Under the pieces are notes generated by a model that had not been told where the DNA came from, did not search any database, and saw only the letters and a program-made list of their open reading frames with translations. Shown here one piece after another: positions 1 through 7,744 of a stretch of 64,000 nucleotides of DNA. The stretch comes from Sphingobacterium cavernae (GTDB taxonomy: Bacteria > Bacteroidota > Bacteroidia > Sphingobacteriales > Sphingobacteriaceae), in assembly GCF_008520265.1 (NCBI RefSeq), contig NZ_VIQM01000013.1:19944-83943 (forward strand), written 5' to 3'. The position numbers and the translations under genes are program-made. Position 1 is the first letter of the stretch, and each line of letters starts with the position of its first letter.

Positions 1-35
1 AGAAAGGCCTGTATTATTTGGTCTATAATTTCCAT
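1..35 (-). CDS. Possible 5' end of a thiamin-related gene (partial)
   Basis: An open minus-strand frame starts at an ATG at 35 and runs off the left edge (MEIIDQIIQAF). It lies about 67 bases downstream of the TPP riboswitch, so a thiamin uptake or synthesis gene is expected here. A short hydrophobic start would fit a PnuT/PnuC-type transporter, but eleven residues are too few to tell. The position relative to the riboswitch is seen; the function is inference. Confidence 0.3.
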   Translation of the reverse strand, partial: MEIIDQIIQAF

Positions 36-101
36 TTAAGTGCGTTATAATTTATATTAAACTACACTTACGGAAATGCTTTGATAGCTTTTAGAAATTA
101 A

Positions 102-204
102 TCCCTACGCCAGCATTACCTGGATCAGGTTCCTTCCGATAGACGGAATTGGGTATAATCTCAGCTTAAAAAGTAGAACCTCTTCGGCTCTACTCTAGCA
201 CCCC
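102..204 (-). promoter_or_regulatory. TPP (THI-box) riboswitch
   Basis: Read on the minus strand, the segment begins GGGGTGCTAGAG, contains the conserved CTGAGAT, then GAACCTGATCCAGGTAATG and CTGGCGTAGGGA. These are the conserved pieces of the thiamin-pyrophosphate aptamer (P2/J2-3 CTGAGA, P4/P5 ACCTGATC...GGTAATGC, closing GCGTAGGGA). A small extra stem with a GAAG-type loop sits near the 5' side (P3a region). It lies 22 bases past the stop codon of mqo and upstream of the gene leaving the left edge, so it should repress that gene when TPP is plentiful. Confidence 0.95.
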
Positions 205-226
205 ATAAGTTTCTTTACTTATATAA

Positions 227-1720
227 TTAATCCATTTTTAATATGCGTTGCGAATGCTCGCGAACTTGCGCACAAAGTTCTGGATTATCATTTAGTGACT
301 GACCCCAAGAAGGAATCATTTCACGAAGTTTCTTTTTATATTCCGAAGATTTCGCTCTTTCAGGGAAGCATTTCTTCAACAATTGAATCATAATTGCTAC
401 AGAAGTTGAAGCACCTGGTGAAGCACCTAGTAATGCCGCAATCGAACCATCAGCACTCGATACGACTTCCGTACCAAATTCCAATACACCACCGTGCTTA
501 GGATCTTTTTTAATTACCTGTACACGTTGACCAGCTTTCTCAATTACCCAATCTTCCAACTTAGCTGTAGGCATGAATTGTTTCAAAGACTCCAATTTGT
601 CTTTTGGTTTTTTCATCACCTCAGTAATCAAATATTTAGTCAAATCTAAGTTATCTAAACCTGCAGACAACATCGGTTTGATATTTGACAACTTGATAGA
701 AGCTGGTAAATCAAAGAATGAACCTTGTTTCAAGAATTTAGTTGAAAATCCCGCATATGGTCCAAACAATAACGCTTGCTTGCCATCGATATAACGTGTA
801 TCCAAGTGTGGAACAGACATCGGAGGTGCACCTACAGATGCTTTACCGTACACTTTCGCTTGGTGTTGTTTGATGATTCCCTCGTTTGTACATCTCAACC
901 ATTGGCCACCTACAGGGAAACCTCCGTAACCGTTAGCTTCAGGAATACCTGATTTTTCTAACAATAATAAAGAGTGACCACCTGCACCGATGAATACGAA
1001 TTTCGCTTTGATTTCACGTTTATCACCAGTTTTAAGATCTTTTACTTCTACTTCCCAACGACCATCATCCTCACGATCAATATCTTTAACTTCTTGATTT
1101 ACCGAAATATTAATGTTTTTCTTTGTTGCAAGATGGCTAATTAAATCTCTAGTCAAAGCACCGAAATTTACATCCGTACCGATATCCATTTTAGTAGCTG
1201 CAATAGGCTCATTCCCTACTCGACCTTCCATCATCAATGGCACCCACTCATTTAACAACGCAGTATCTTCGGTATATTCCATACCTTTAAACAACGTTTC
1301 TTTGGTCATCGCCTCAAAACGCGTTTTCAAGAATTGCACGTCATCAGCACCAAATACAGCACTCATGTGCGGTACTTTTCGGATGAAATCTTCTGGATTT
1401 TTGATAATTCCTTTTTCTACTAAATACGCCCAAAATTGTTTCGATACCTCGAATTGTTCTGCAATTTTGATTGCCTTATCAATTTTCACTGAACCATCAG
1501 CCTGTTGTGGCGTATAATTCAATTCACATAAAGCAGAGTGACCAGTACCCGCATTATTCCACGCGTCGGAGCTCTCGGCTGCCACTACGTCTAAACGCTC
1601 TAAAATCTCAATATTTATATCTGGATTTAATTCATTGATCAATGTACCTAGAGTAGCACTCATGATACCTCCACCAATTAGCACTACATCAACTTCTGAT
1701 TTTTGTTTTTTCTTGCCCAT
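227..1720 (-). CDS. mqo: Malate:quinone oxidoreductase
   Basis: FAD-dependent, membrane-associated malate:quinone oxidoreductase. It oxidises malate to oxaloacetate and passes electrons to the quinone pool, feeding the TCA cycle and respiratory chain. The 497-residue length is normal for Mqo. The N-terminal dinucleotide-binding fold is VVLIGGGIMSATLG (about residues 12-25), followed by the NAGTGHSALCELNYTP stretch typical of the family. The C-terminal part holds the FAD-contacting GASPGASTSVAIM motif. I chose the ATG at 1720 (MGKKKQKSEV) instead of the upstream ATG at 1750, because the extra ten hydrophobic residues are not part of the family N-terminus. It appears monocistronic, and a TPP riboswitch follows its stop closely. 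Confidence 0.96.
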   Translation of the reverse strand: MGKKKQKSEVDVVLIGGGIMSATLGTLINELNPDINIEILERLDVVAAESSDAWNNAGTGHSALCELNYTPQQADGSVKIDKAIKIAEQFEVSKQFWAYLVEKGIIKNPEDFIRKVPHMSAVFGADDVQFLKTRFEAMTKETLFKGMEYTEDTALLNEWVPLMMEGRVGNEPIAATKMDIGTDVNFGALTRDLISHLATKKNINISVNQEVKDIDREDDGRWEVEVKDLKTGDKREIKAKFVFIGAGGHSLLLLEKSGIPEANGYGGFPVGGQWLRCTNEGIIKQHQAKVYGKASVGAPPMSVPHLDTRYIDGKQALLFGPYAGFSTKFLKQGSFFDLPASIKLSNIKPMLSAGLDNLDLTKYLITEVMKKPKDKLESLKQFMPTAKLEDWVIEKAGQRVQVIKKDPKHGGVLEFGTEVVSSADGSIAALLGASPGASTSVAIMIQLLKKCFPERAKSSEYKKKLREMIPSWGQSLNDNPELCAQVREHSQRILKMD

Positions 1721-1887
1721 GACTAGTATTAATTGCAACAAAATTAACATTCGTAAATCTTTCTAACGAATGATTTTGTCAATTTATGCTCATATAATTT
1801 GAAATTTATCAAGAAAAAGTCAACACCTATTTAAGAATGAAAGTCAATGTCATTTTTTAATAAATTATTACTATTTCAAAATTTGTG

Positions 1888-1895
1888 TATTTTTG
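1888..1895 (+). promoter_or_regulatory. Bacteroidota -7 promoter box for fabG
   Basis: TATTTTTG matches the TAnnTTTG -7 consensus and lies about 63 bases before the fabG start. No convincing -33 TTTG box was found at the usual distance. Confidence 0.5.
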
Positions 1896-1958
1896 TTTTT
1901 GCTGCTACAAAGATGGTATCTTCGCAGTCTTAGAAAACGAAACTATAAAAAATAATAT

Positions 1959-2702
1959 ATGAAATTATTAGAGGGAAAAACAGCTTTAGTAACTGGTGCG
2001 TCAAAAGGTATCGGTCGTAGAATCGCAGAAGTATTTGCTCAACAAGGTGCTAACGTGGCTTTCACATACCTATCGTCGGTAGAAAAAGGTCAAGCATTGG
2101 AGCAAGAACTGCAAGCATTCGGCACTAAAGTCGTAGGTTATCGCTCAGATGCTTCAAAATTTGATGAAGCAGAAAAATTAATCAATGACATCGTAGCTGA
2201 TTTTGGAACTATTGATATCGTTGTAAACAATGCAGGTATCACAAAAGATGGTCTTTTGATGCGTATGACAGAAGAAAATTGGGACGACGTAATAAATGTG
2301 AACTTGAAATCCATCTTCAACGTGACGAAAGCAGCATCTAAAGTCATGATGAAAAACCGTAAAGGTGCATTTATCAATATGTCTTCGGTAGTAGGTATCC
2401 AAGGTAATGCAGGCCAAGCAAACTATGCAGCTTCTAAATCGGGTATCATTGGTTTCACAAAATCTGTTGCCAAAGAATTAGGTTCTCGCAATATCCGTGC
2501 TAACGTAGTTGCGCCAGGATTTATCCGTACAGAAATGACGGACGTATTAGATCCTAAGGTAGTAGCAGGTTGGGAAGCTGGAATTCCATTGAAACGTGCG
2601 GGTTCTACAGACGACATCGCAAATGCATGTCTATTCTTAGCTTCTGACTTATCATCATATATCACAGGACAAACATTGTCAGTAGACGGTGGTATGGTAT
2701 AA
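1959..2702 (+). CDS. fabG: 3-oxoacyl-ACP reductase (SDR family)
   Basis: NADPH-dependent reductase of 3-oxoacyl-ACP in the type II fatty acid synthesis cycle, cytosolic and usually tetrameric. The 247-residue length is typical. The Rossmann glycine motif TGASKGIG is at residues 12-19, NNAG near 90, and the catalytic Ser143, Tyr156 and Lys160 are in SSVVGIQG...NYAASKSG. The C-terminal TGQTLSVDGGMV is the FabG signature. The gene stands alone with its own promoter and a strong terminator downstream. Many SDRs resemble FabG, but the VDGG ending and close match throughout make the housekeeping enzyme the best call. Confidence 0.92.
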   Translation: MKLLEGKTALVTGASKGIGRRIAEVFAQQGANVAFTYLSSVEKGQALEQELQAFGTKVVGYRSDASKFDEAEKLINDIVADFGTIDIVVNNAGITKDGLLMRMTEENWDDVINVNLKSIFNVTKAASKVMMKNRKGAFINMSSVVGIQGNAGQANYAASKSGIIGFTKSVAKELGSRNIRANVVAPGFIRTEMTDVLDPKVVAGWEAGIPLKRAGSTDDIANACLFLASDLSSYITGQTLSVDGGMV

Positions 2703-2714
2703 TAATGTCTTTAA

Positions 2715-2784
2715 TGTCATGTTGAGTGTATGCGAAACATCTATTATATAATGTAGAGATCCTTCAGCAGGCCTCAGGATGACA
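2715..2784. repeat. Intergenic imperfect inverted repeat (REP/MITE-like)
   Basis: The left arm begins TGTCATGTTGAG and continues to ACATCT. The right arm read in reverse begins TGTCATCCTGAG and continues to GGATCTCT. The two arms are imperfect inverted copies separated by a short AT-rich loop. Elements with a TGTCAT..TGAG end recur between genes in Sphingobacteriaceae genomes, as far as I recall. Copy number in this genome cannot be judged from the window. Confidence 0.6.
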
Positions 2785-2825
2785 ATTGGATACTTATTTT
2801 ATTATTGTAATAAAACGATTGGAAG

Positions 2826-2854
2826 CGTCTCGAGTAATTTGAGACGTTTTTTTT
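2826..2854 (+). terminator. Rho-independent terminator of fabG
   Basis: A 6-bp perfect stem CGTCTC/GAGACG with a 9-base loop is followed by eight T residues on the plus strand. Confidence 0.85.
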
Positions 2855-2898
2855 ATGCTTATAATTTTGATAAACATTAAAATCACTTCATTTCGGTT

Positions 2899-2926
2899 TT
2901 GGTTACTTTTTGCGAAAAAAAGCAAC
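2899..2926. repeat. Short foldback in the fabG-LuxE gap
   Basis: GGTTACTTTTT and AAAAAAAGCAACT form an imperfect foldback. The sequence resembles a short repeat often found between genes in related genomes. It could equally be chance in AT-rich DNA. Confidence 0.3.
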
Positions 2927-2979
2927 TGCCTGCCCGGCATATAGGGCAAATTGAAATATATCTAGTATATTTTTATACT

Positions 2980-2987
2980 TATATTTG
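2980..2987 (+). promoter_or_regulatory. -7 promoter box immediately upstream of the LuxE-like gene
   Basis: TATATTTG fits TAnnTTTG exactly and ends only six bases before the ATG at 2994. Transcription would start within about three bases of the start codon, implying a leaderless or nearly leaderless mRNA. No clear -33 box is present at 19-21 bases. Confidence 0.45.
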
Positions 2988-2993
2988 TAGCCT

Positions 2994-3974
2994 ATGATCG
3001 CTAAAGAAGATGTTTTTTCTATTCAGAATGATGAAGATTTCAATCGTGTTGCCCTAGAAGTTTTCCAATACCAATTTGAAAACATTAAGGTTTACCAACA
3101 ATATGTAAGCAATCTGCATATAGACACTACAGCTATTAGACATTATACGGAAATTCCTTTTCTACCTATTCAGTTTTTCAAAACGCGAAATGTTTCAACA
3201 TTAGAAAGTGATCCAATTATTACTTTTACTAGTTCGGGTACGACAGGTATGATCAACAGCCAGCATCATGTATACGACTTGGAATGGTACGAAATGAGCT
3301 TTCGTAAAGCTTTTGTCCATTTTTATGGCAATATCGAGGATATTGCAGTTTTAGCATTGCTTCCATCCTATTTAGAACGTGAAGGTTCTTCTTTAATCTA
3401 TATGGTGGATGATTTGATTCAAGCCTCGCAACAGCCCGAAAGCAATTACTTCCTTTACAATCACGATGAATTGTATGCGACTTTACAACAATTACAAATC
3501 AAAGGCACAAAAACTTTATTAATAGGTGTGACCTATGCCCTATTGGATTTTGTAGAGACGTATTCAATTGACTTCCCACAACTAATCGTTATGGAAACGG
3601 GCGGTATGAAAGGAAAACGCAAAGAAATGATCCGCGAAGAATTGCATCAGATACTTTGTACTGGTTTTGGTGTATCGGCTATTCACTCCGAATACGGTAT
3701 GACCGAACTATTGTCCCAAGGCTATTCTAAAGGTGAAGGTATCTTCCAAACCCCAAATTGGATGAAGATTTTAATCCGTGACACCAACGATCCATTGTCT
3801 TTACTCCAAAACAGTAATACCGGAGCAATTAATGTAATTGACTTAGCCAATATACATTCTTGTGCTTTTATAGCTACACAAGATTTAGGCAAAATATATC
3901 CCGACCAATCTTTTGAAATCTTAGGAAGATTCGATAATGCAGATATTAGAGGTTGTAATTTGTTAGTGCAGTAG
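2994..3974 (+). CDS. LuxE/PaaK-like acyl-protein synthetase (orphan)
   Basis: Adenylate-forming enzyme related to the LuxE acyl-protein synthetase and phenylacetate-CoA ligases, predicted to activate a carboxylate with ATP and transfer it to a thiol acceptor. The 326-residue protein carries the AMP-binding loop TFTSSGTTGM at residues 77-86, and a later SEYGMTELLSQGY stretch matching the conserved adenylation-core YGMTE motif. The N-terminal PFLPIQFFK is also typical of LuxE-like proteins. It has no reductase (LuxC) or transferase (LuxD) beside it, so this is not a lux system. In related bacteria such stand-alone LuxE-like proteins are annotated simply as acyl transferases. Substrate unknown. 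The region after it is degraded DNA. Confidence 0.8.
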   Translation: MIAKEDVFSIQNDEDFNRVALEVFQYQFENIKVYQQYVSNLHIDTTAIRHYTEIPFLPIQFFKTRNVSTLESDPIITFTSSGTTGMINSQHHVYDLEWYEMSFRKAFVHFYGNIEDIAVLALLPSYLEREGSSLIYMVDDLIQASQQPESNYFLYNHDELYATLQQLQIKGTKTLLIGVTYALLDFVETYSIDFPQLIVMETGGMKGKRKEMIREELHQILCTGFGVSAIHSEYGMTELLSQGYSKGEGIFQTPNWMKILIRDTNDPLSLLQNSNTGAINVIDLANIHSCAFIATQDLGKIYPDQSFEILGRFDNADIRGCNLLVQ

Positions 3975-4229
3975 ACTTACAGCTCCATATATACGATATT
4001 GTTCAACAAAAAATATTAAATAACTAGCTCAATTAACTACTTAAGAAAGTATAGTTTCGCTATACAAAACTCTACAGCTGATCAAACAATTATTTTTGTT
4101 CGCTATACGCGAAATATAAACAAAATAAATATTTGAAAACTAATAATATACAAAAATATACAATATTTATAACGAAATACGTCTATAAGGATGATTTAGC
4201 GAAGCATTTTTGTATATTAGTTTCGTAAA
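3975..4229. other. Intergenic stretch without recognisable gene
   Basis: About 250 AT-rich bases with many stops in all frames. I see no conserved coding or RNA signal. It leads into the GC-rich hairpin cluster at 4230-4405. Confidence 0.5.
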
Positions 4230-4405
4230 CCAATTGTTGTTAGCAATCCGCTGCGCTCCTTGCTAACAACCGCTCGGCGACTTACGTCGCTTGCCGTAAG
4301 CCGCCGCTGCGCGGACTGCTTACAACAAGCGACTTGGCTAAATAGATCCGCTTTTGTATCTTCGATACAGCTTCGCTACTTCGCCAATTCGCCGAGCGGT
4401 TATGT
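4230..4405. repeat. GC-rich multi-hairpin element
   Basis: A compact cluster of perfect inverted repeats in otherwise AT-rich DNA. An 11-bp stem 4236-4246/4260-4270 (GTTGTTAGCAA with its complement) is followed by a 13-bp outer repeat 4268-4280/4389-4401 (AACCGCTCGGCGA with its complement). The outer repeat encloses smaller stems such as CTTACG/CGTAAG and TGTATC/GATACA. It ends with GCGGTTATGTGAC and lies about 45 bases before the OLD-family stub. It may be the recombination or mobility site that brought the stub in, as structured elements of this look flank accessory genes in Bacteroidota. That link is inference. Confidence 0.6.
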
Positions 4406-4448
4406 GACATTTTTAACCAACTATGTCTTCAAATCACAAATACTAATA

Positions 4449-4668
4449 ATGAAAATTTACGATATATCAATTTCCAACTTTAGAGGTATTAGATTATTAC
4501 AAAACCTTAAAGTTGGCGAAATTAATTCTTTCGTTGGAAAGAATGATTCAGGCAAATCAAGCATACTAAAAGCACTTGACACATTTTTTAATGAAAAATT
4601 TAGTCCAAATGATGTTTTTAAAGGTATTGGAGAAAACGAAAAAACTGAAATTACTCAACAATTAATTG
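4449..4668 (+). pseudogene. OLD-family ATP-dependent endonuclease, 5' stub
   Basis: The first about 70 residues of an ABC-type ATPase of the OLD/RecF-like group: MKIYDISISNFRGI, then the Walker A motif GKNDSGKSS and ILKALDTFF. OLD nucleases act in phage defence and plasmid addiction and normally have several hundred residues plus a C-terminal Toprim domain. Here the homology stops near 4660, where sequence of a subtilase on the opposite strand begins, so everything after the first fifth is missing. I placed the start at the ATG at 4449. The open frame extending further upstream is only the GC-rich repeat read through. No function is expected. Confidence 0.75.
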
Positions 4669-5790
4669 TATCCAAATTTCTATTATCATTACTGGCAGCC
4701 TGCACCACAATTACATTTCTCTTCATAGCATAGGCTAATGCATCTGTTACCCATTCACTATTTGGTGAATAATATTTTCCAAAGCTCATATTGATAATAT
4801 TTGCACCATTATCCACTGCAAATCGGATTGCCAAAGCAATATCCTTATCAAATTCATCGCCGTCAGGAACAGCACGCAATCCCATCAATTTAGCATTATC
4901 CGCCACACCGTTGATGCCAATTTCATTCGCGCGATTAGCAGCTACTAGACCACCAACAAAAGTTCCATGATAAGAATAGGATTTCCATAATTATTATCGC
5001 GCAATGAATTAATGTTATCACCGATATTGAATCTTGGGTTAGATTGATCATCTATACTTTTAATGCATTTTTCTGCGGTTTTGAATTCTTCAACTTGATA
5101 TGCATATAAATCTGACCATTTCGTTGTTTCAGCATAGCGGTAAGATGAACGCTTTGCTGCTTCAATATATTCTTGCGTAACCGAATCCGTTGATTTTAAA
5201 TTAGCCAAATCCTTTATTGACAAACTTTGCTCATCTAATCCTTGCACTTTAATCGTTGAATCTGTCAGACGAAAAGCTTCATAGGTTAATTTGATTATTG
5301 GAAAGAAATTAAGATAACCTTGAATTTTTGCATCTTTCTTTACCTGCAAAAAGTAATTGAATTCTGCAATATCTTTCTTCTTTTTCCAATCCGACAATTG
5401 TGTGTTTTCGTACTTAGGACGAAGTTTTTTGTATTCACGAAAGGCTTCAGTACCTACTTTAGAAATAAGTTTGTTATCTGCCGTTCCAAGAAAATTCCAT
5501 CCATGTACGGCACTTGCATTAGATTTTAAAGATTTAGGATTGATCCATAAATTATCTTTTAAATCTTCGTGATTGGTATCAAGGTCACCATCAATAACAG
5601 CAACAACAATTGGCTTTAAGCTTATGTTTTGATTTTTTAAGTAATCGTATGCTTCATTTGTGTTTACACCATAGTAACCTTGGGAAGAATTTTGATGATG
5701 CCAATGAATAGGTAATTTACTCTGCTGTGCGAAAGTTGATTCTGTAAATAAAATCATCTGCACCATTAAAAATATTTTCAGAAAACGCAT
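4660..5790 (-). pseudogene. Subtilisin-like S8 serine protease, frameshifted and 3'-truncated
   Basis: Secreted S8-family peptidase remnant. The first segment (5790 to about 4965) has a signal peptide ending STFAQ, and the catalytic-Asp region VAVIDGDLDTNHEDL followed by a long insert. Near 4970 the frame breaks. The next frame begins YSYHGTFVGGLVAANRA, the catalytic-His motif HGTxVGG, and continues through INMSFG and AASNDN. The catalytic Ser motif (GTSMA) is absent because the gene ends at the junction with the OLD stub around 4660-4670. One frameshift plus loss of the last third makes it non-functional. Its start codon sits inside a perfect inverted repeat at 5756-5822. Confidence 0.88.
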
Positions 5791-5822
5791 AATACCGCGA
5801 AAATATTTTTAATGGTGCAGAT
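5756..5822. repeat. Perfect 24-bp inverted repeat bracketing a start codon
   Basis: Arms 5756-5779 and 5799-5822 are exact reverse complements (24 of 24), each starting ATCTGCACCATTAAAAATAT from the outside. They are separated by 19 bases that contain the ATG (5790-5788) of the subtilase remnant. The inner arm encodes residues about 4-11 of the signal peptide, so the outer arm is an inverted copy of coding sequence placed in the 5' leader. The mRNA would fold with the start codon in the loop. Confidence 0.9.
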
Positions 5823-6078
5823 ATAAAATAACAAAACTGCAAAATAACGCATTTGTTGCTTATAAGAACATAATATGCTAAATGATTAAATAAGTCTCGT
5901 ACTAAAACCTATTTTGAATTTTTAAATCTTAGTCAGACTAGATTACTTACTATAGCTTCTATCAAAATATTTTTTAATTATAATTCTTAATAGTTCTATC
6001 AAATCAAATAACTTATCAAAACTGACATTGTAATGAACAAAATGATTGTAATAGAACTCTCAAATATTTCTAATGAAA
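5823..6078. other. Gene-free AT-rich spacer
   Basis: Together with the inverted repeat and the hairpin at 6079-6123, this forms a gap of over 300 bases. I see no reading frame, RNA or repeat of note. It probably held the lost upstream region of the subtilase. Confidence 0.5.
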
Positions 6079-6123
6079 ATGCCTTATTCGACGTTAAGCT
6101 AATAACAGCGTCGAGTAAGGCAT
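6079..6123 (-). terminator. Hairpin downstream of the zinc peptidase gene
   Basis: ATGCCTTATTCGACG pairs with CGTCGAGTAAGGCAT over 15 positions with one mismatch (G:T wobble on the minus strand), around a loop of about 15 bases. On the minus strand the stem is followed by ATTTTC, a weak T-run. It is the likely terminator of the gene ending at 6150. Confidence 0.55.
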
Positions 6124-6149
6124 AAAATAAATTTTTTCTTTTAAGAGTT

Positions 6150-7010
6150 TTATCTTAAGCTGGGGTCATTAAAAGTATTCCCAGCGTTAATATTGCCTGT
6201 TTCATAACCCTTTTTAAACCAATACATCCTTTGCTCAGAAGTACCATGCGTGAATGATTCTGGATTGGTATAGCCTTGAGATTTTTCTTGTATATGATCA
6301 TCTCCAACAGCAGCAGCAGCTGTCATACCATCTACGATATCTTGATATGTTATTTCAATACTGGTAAGTTTATTTACGTAATGTGCCCAAACTCCTGCAT
6401 AAAAATCCGCCTGCAACTCAGTCATTACAGAAATTTTATTGTATTCACGTTCGCTCATTTTTGCCCGCATCGCATTTGTTTGGTTTAATACACCTGTTAA
6501 ATTTTGAATATGATGTCCTACCTCATGCGCAATCACATAAGCTAAAGCAAATTCACCTTTAGCTCCAAATTTAGTACTTAGTTCTTTATTGAAACTTAAA
6601 TCCAAATAGACTGTTTGATCTGCGGGACAATAAAATGGGCCATATTCAGCCCTACCCACGCCACATCCTGCAGTTTCACTAACTTGAGAGTATACCGCCA
6701 ATACAGGATCTGGATATCTTTTACCAGATTCAGCAAAGATATGTGACCATACTTCATTTGTGCTTGTAAGAACTACTTTTGAAAACTGCATCAAACGATC
6801 TTCCTCCGGGGTAGATACATATTCTCCCTGCGTTGTTGTCAACCCTCCGCCCTGCATTTGTTCTAATAACTGTCCTGGATCTCCGCCCATGAAAAGACTT
6901 ATCAAAAGGACAATTACACCGCCAACACCTCCTAAAGCTAATTTTTTACCGCCAGACATGCCACGTCTATCTTCGACTCTACCGCCTGTGCGACCACCTT
7001 GCCATTTCAT
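6150..7010 (-). CDS. Neutral zinc metallopeptidase (YpfJ family)
   Basis: Membrane-anchored predicted zinc peptidase of the YpfJ/KPN_02809 family, 286 residues (normal for the family). The basic, Arg/Gly-rich N-terminus MKWQGGRTGGRVEDRRGMSGG is followed by one transmembrane segment (about 23-41). The zinc site HEVGH is at residues 162-166, and the third ligand region ELQADFYAGVWAH lies about 30 residues further on. Conserved cysteines C116 and C128 lie before it. Substrates are unknown for the whole family. It is monocistronic, divergent from the PhnA-like gene. Confidence 0.9.
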   Translation of the reverse strand: MKWQGGRTGGRVEDRRGMSGGKKLALGGVGGVIVLLISLFMGGDPGQLLEQMQGGGLTTTQGEYVSTPEEDRLMQFSKVVLTSTNEVWSHIFAESGKRYPDPVLAVYSQVSETAGCGVGRAEYGPFYCPADQTVYLDLSFNKELSTKFGAKGEFALAYVIAHEVGHHIQNLTGVLNQTNAMRAKMSEREYNKISVMTELQADFYAGVWAHYVNKLTSIEITYQDIVDGMTAAAAVGDDHIQEKSQGYTNPESFTHGTSEQRMYWFKKGYETGNINAGNTFNDPSLR

Positions 7011-7091
7011 AATTTTTATATTTGATTATTAGTTTTATTGAATTTAACAAAATCCTTACCAATTACGACAATTACTTAAATAAAATTACAA

Positions 7092-7124
7092 ATTGGTCAT
7101 TATACTACTTATTTTGTATTTTTG
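7092..7124 (+). promoter_or_regulatory. Promoter of the PhnA-like gene
   Basis: TATTTTTG at 7117-7124 matches TAnnTTTG. ATTG at 7092-7095 lies 21 bases upstream and can serve as the -33 element. The start codon follows 19 bases after the -7 box. Confidence 0.55.
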
Positions 7125-7143
7125 GACTTTTTAATTAACCTAT

Positions 7144-7722
7144 ATGAGTTTAGAAAAACAACTTCAAGAAAGAAGCGGAAGCAAATGCGAATTGTGTACT
7201 AGTTCCTCTAATTTGAGTGTCTATGAAGTTCCTCCAGTGTCTATTGTAAATGTTGATAACAGTATTTATGTATGTCAAACTTGTAAATCTCAAATCGAAA
7301 AGACAGAACAAATTGATCCAGAGCATTGGAAAGTTTTGGGGGAAACGATGTGGTCTGAACATGCTCCTGTTCAAGTGGTCGCTTGGAGAATTTTAAGTAG
7401 ATTGCGTAATGAAAGTTGGGCAATTGATAATCTTGATATATTATATTTAGATGAAGAAAACATAGAGTGGGCAAAGAAAACAGGCGATCATGAAGCAGAA
7501 GCTACCGTTGAATTTCATCAAGATTCTAATGGAACGCGTTTATACGAAGGTGACACAGTAGTGCTTATCAAAACTTTAGATGTAAAAGGGTCTTCAGTGA
7601 ATGCTAAACTAGGAACTGTGGTAAAGAATATTAGACTTGACCCTAATAATACTGATTATATTGAAGGAAAAATCGATGGACAAACAATCGTTATTCTTAC
7701 AAAATATTTAAGAAAAGGATAA
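7144..7722 (+). CDS. PhnA-like zinc-ribbon protein
   Basis: Member of the PhnA (YjdM) family, small cytosolic proteins named after the phosphonate operon but with no proven role in phosphonate breakdown. This 192-residue form has the N-terminal zinc ribbon C15-x2-C18 ... C44-x2-C47, a middle segment, and the C-terminal PhnA beta-barrel domain (about 125-192: LYEGDTVVLIKTLDVKGSS ... IEGKIDGQTIVILTKYLRK). The longer N-terminal extension is usual in Bacteroidota. It has its own promoter and terminator and no phosphonate genes nearby, which argues against a phosphonate role here. Confidence 0.88.
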   Translation: MSLEKQLQERSGSKCELCTSSSNLSVYEVPPVSIVNVDNSIYVCQTCKSQIEKTEQIDPEHWKVLGETMWSEHAPVQVVAWRILSRLRNESWAIDNLDILYLDEENIEWAKKTGDHEAEATVEFHQDSNGTRLYEGDTVVLIKTLDVKGSSVNAKLGTVVKNIRLDPNNTDYIEGKIDGQTIVILTKYLRKG

Positions 7723-7744
7723 TTAAGTTTTAGATTTTTAAGAA

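Noticed and set aside
573..794. Open frames on the strand opposite mqo and other large genes
   Set aside because: Shadow frames of real genes; no homology, start or composition support.
4230..4405. Integron attC site
   Set aside because: The element lacks a clear RYYYAAC/GTTRRRY pair and no integrase lies nearby, so I describe it only as a hairpin cluster.
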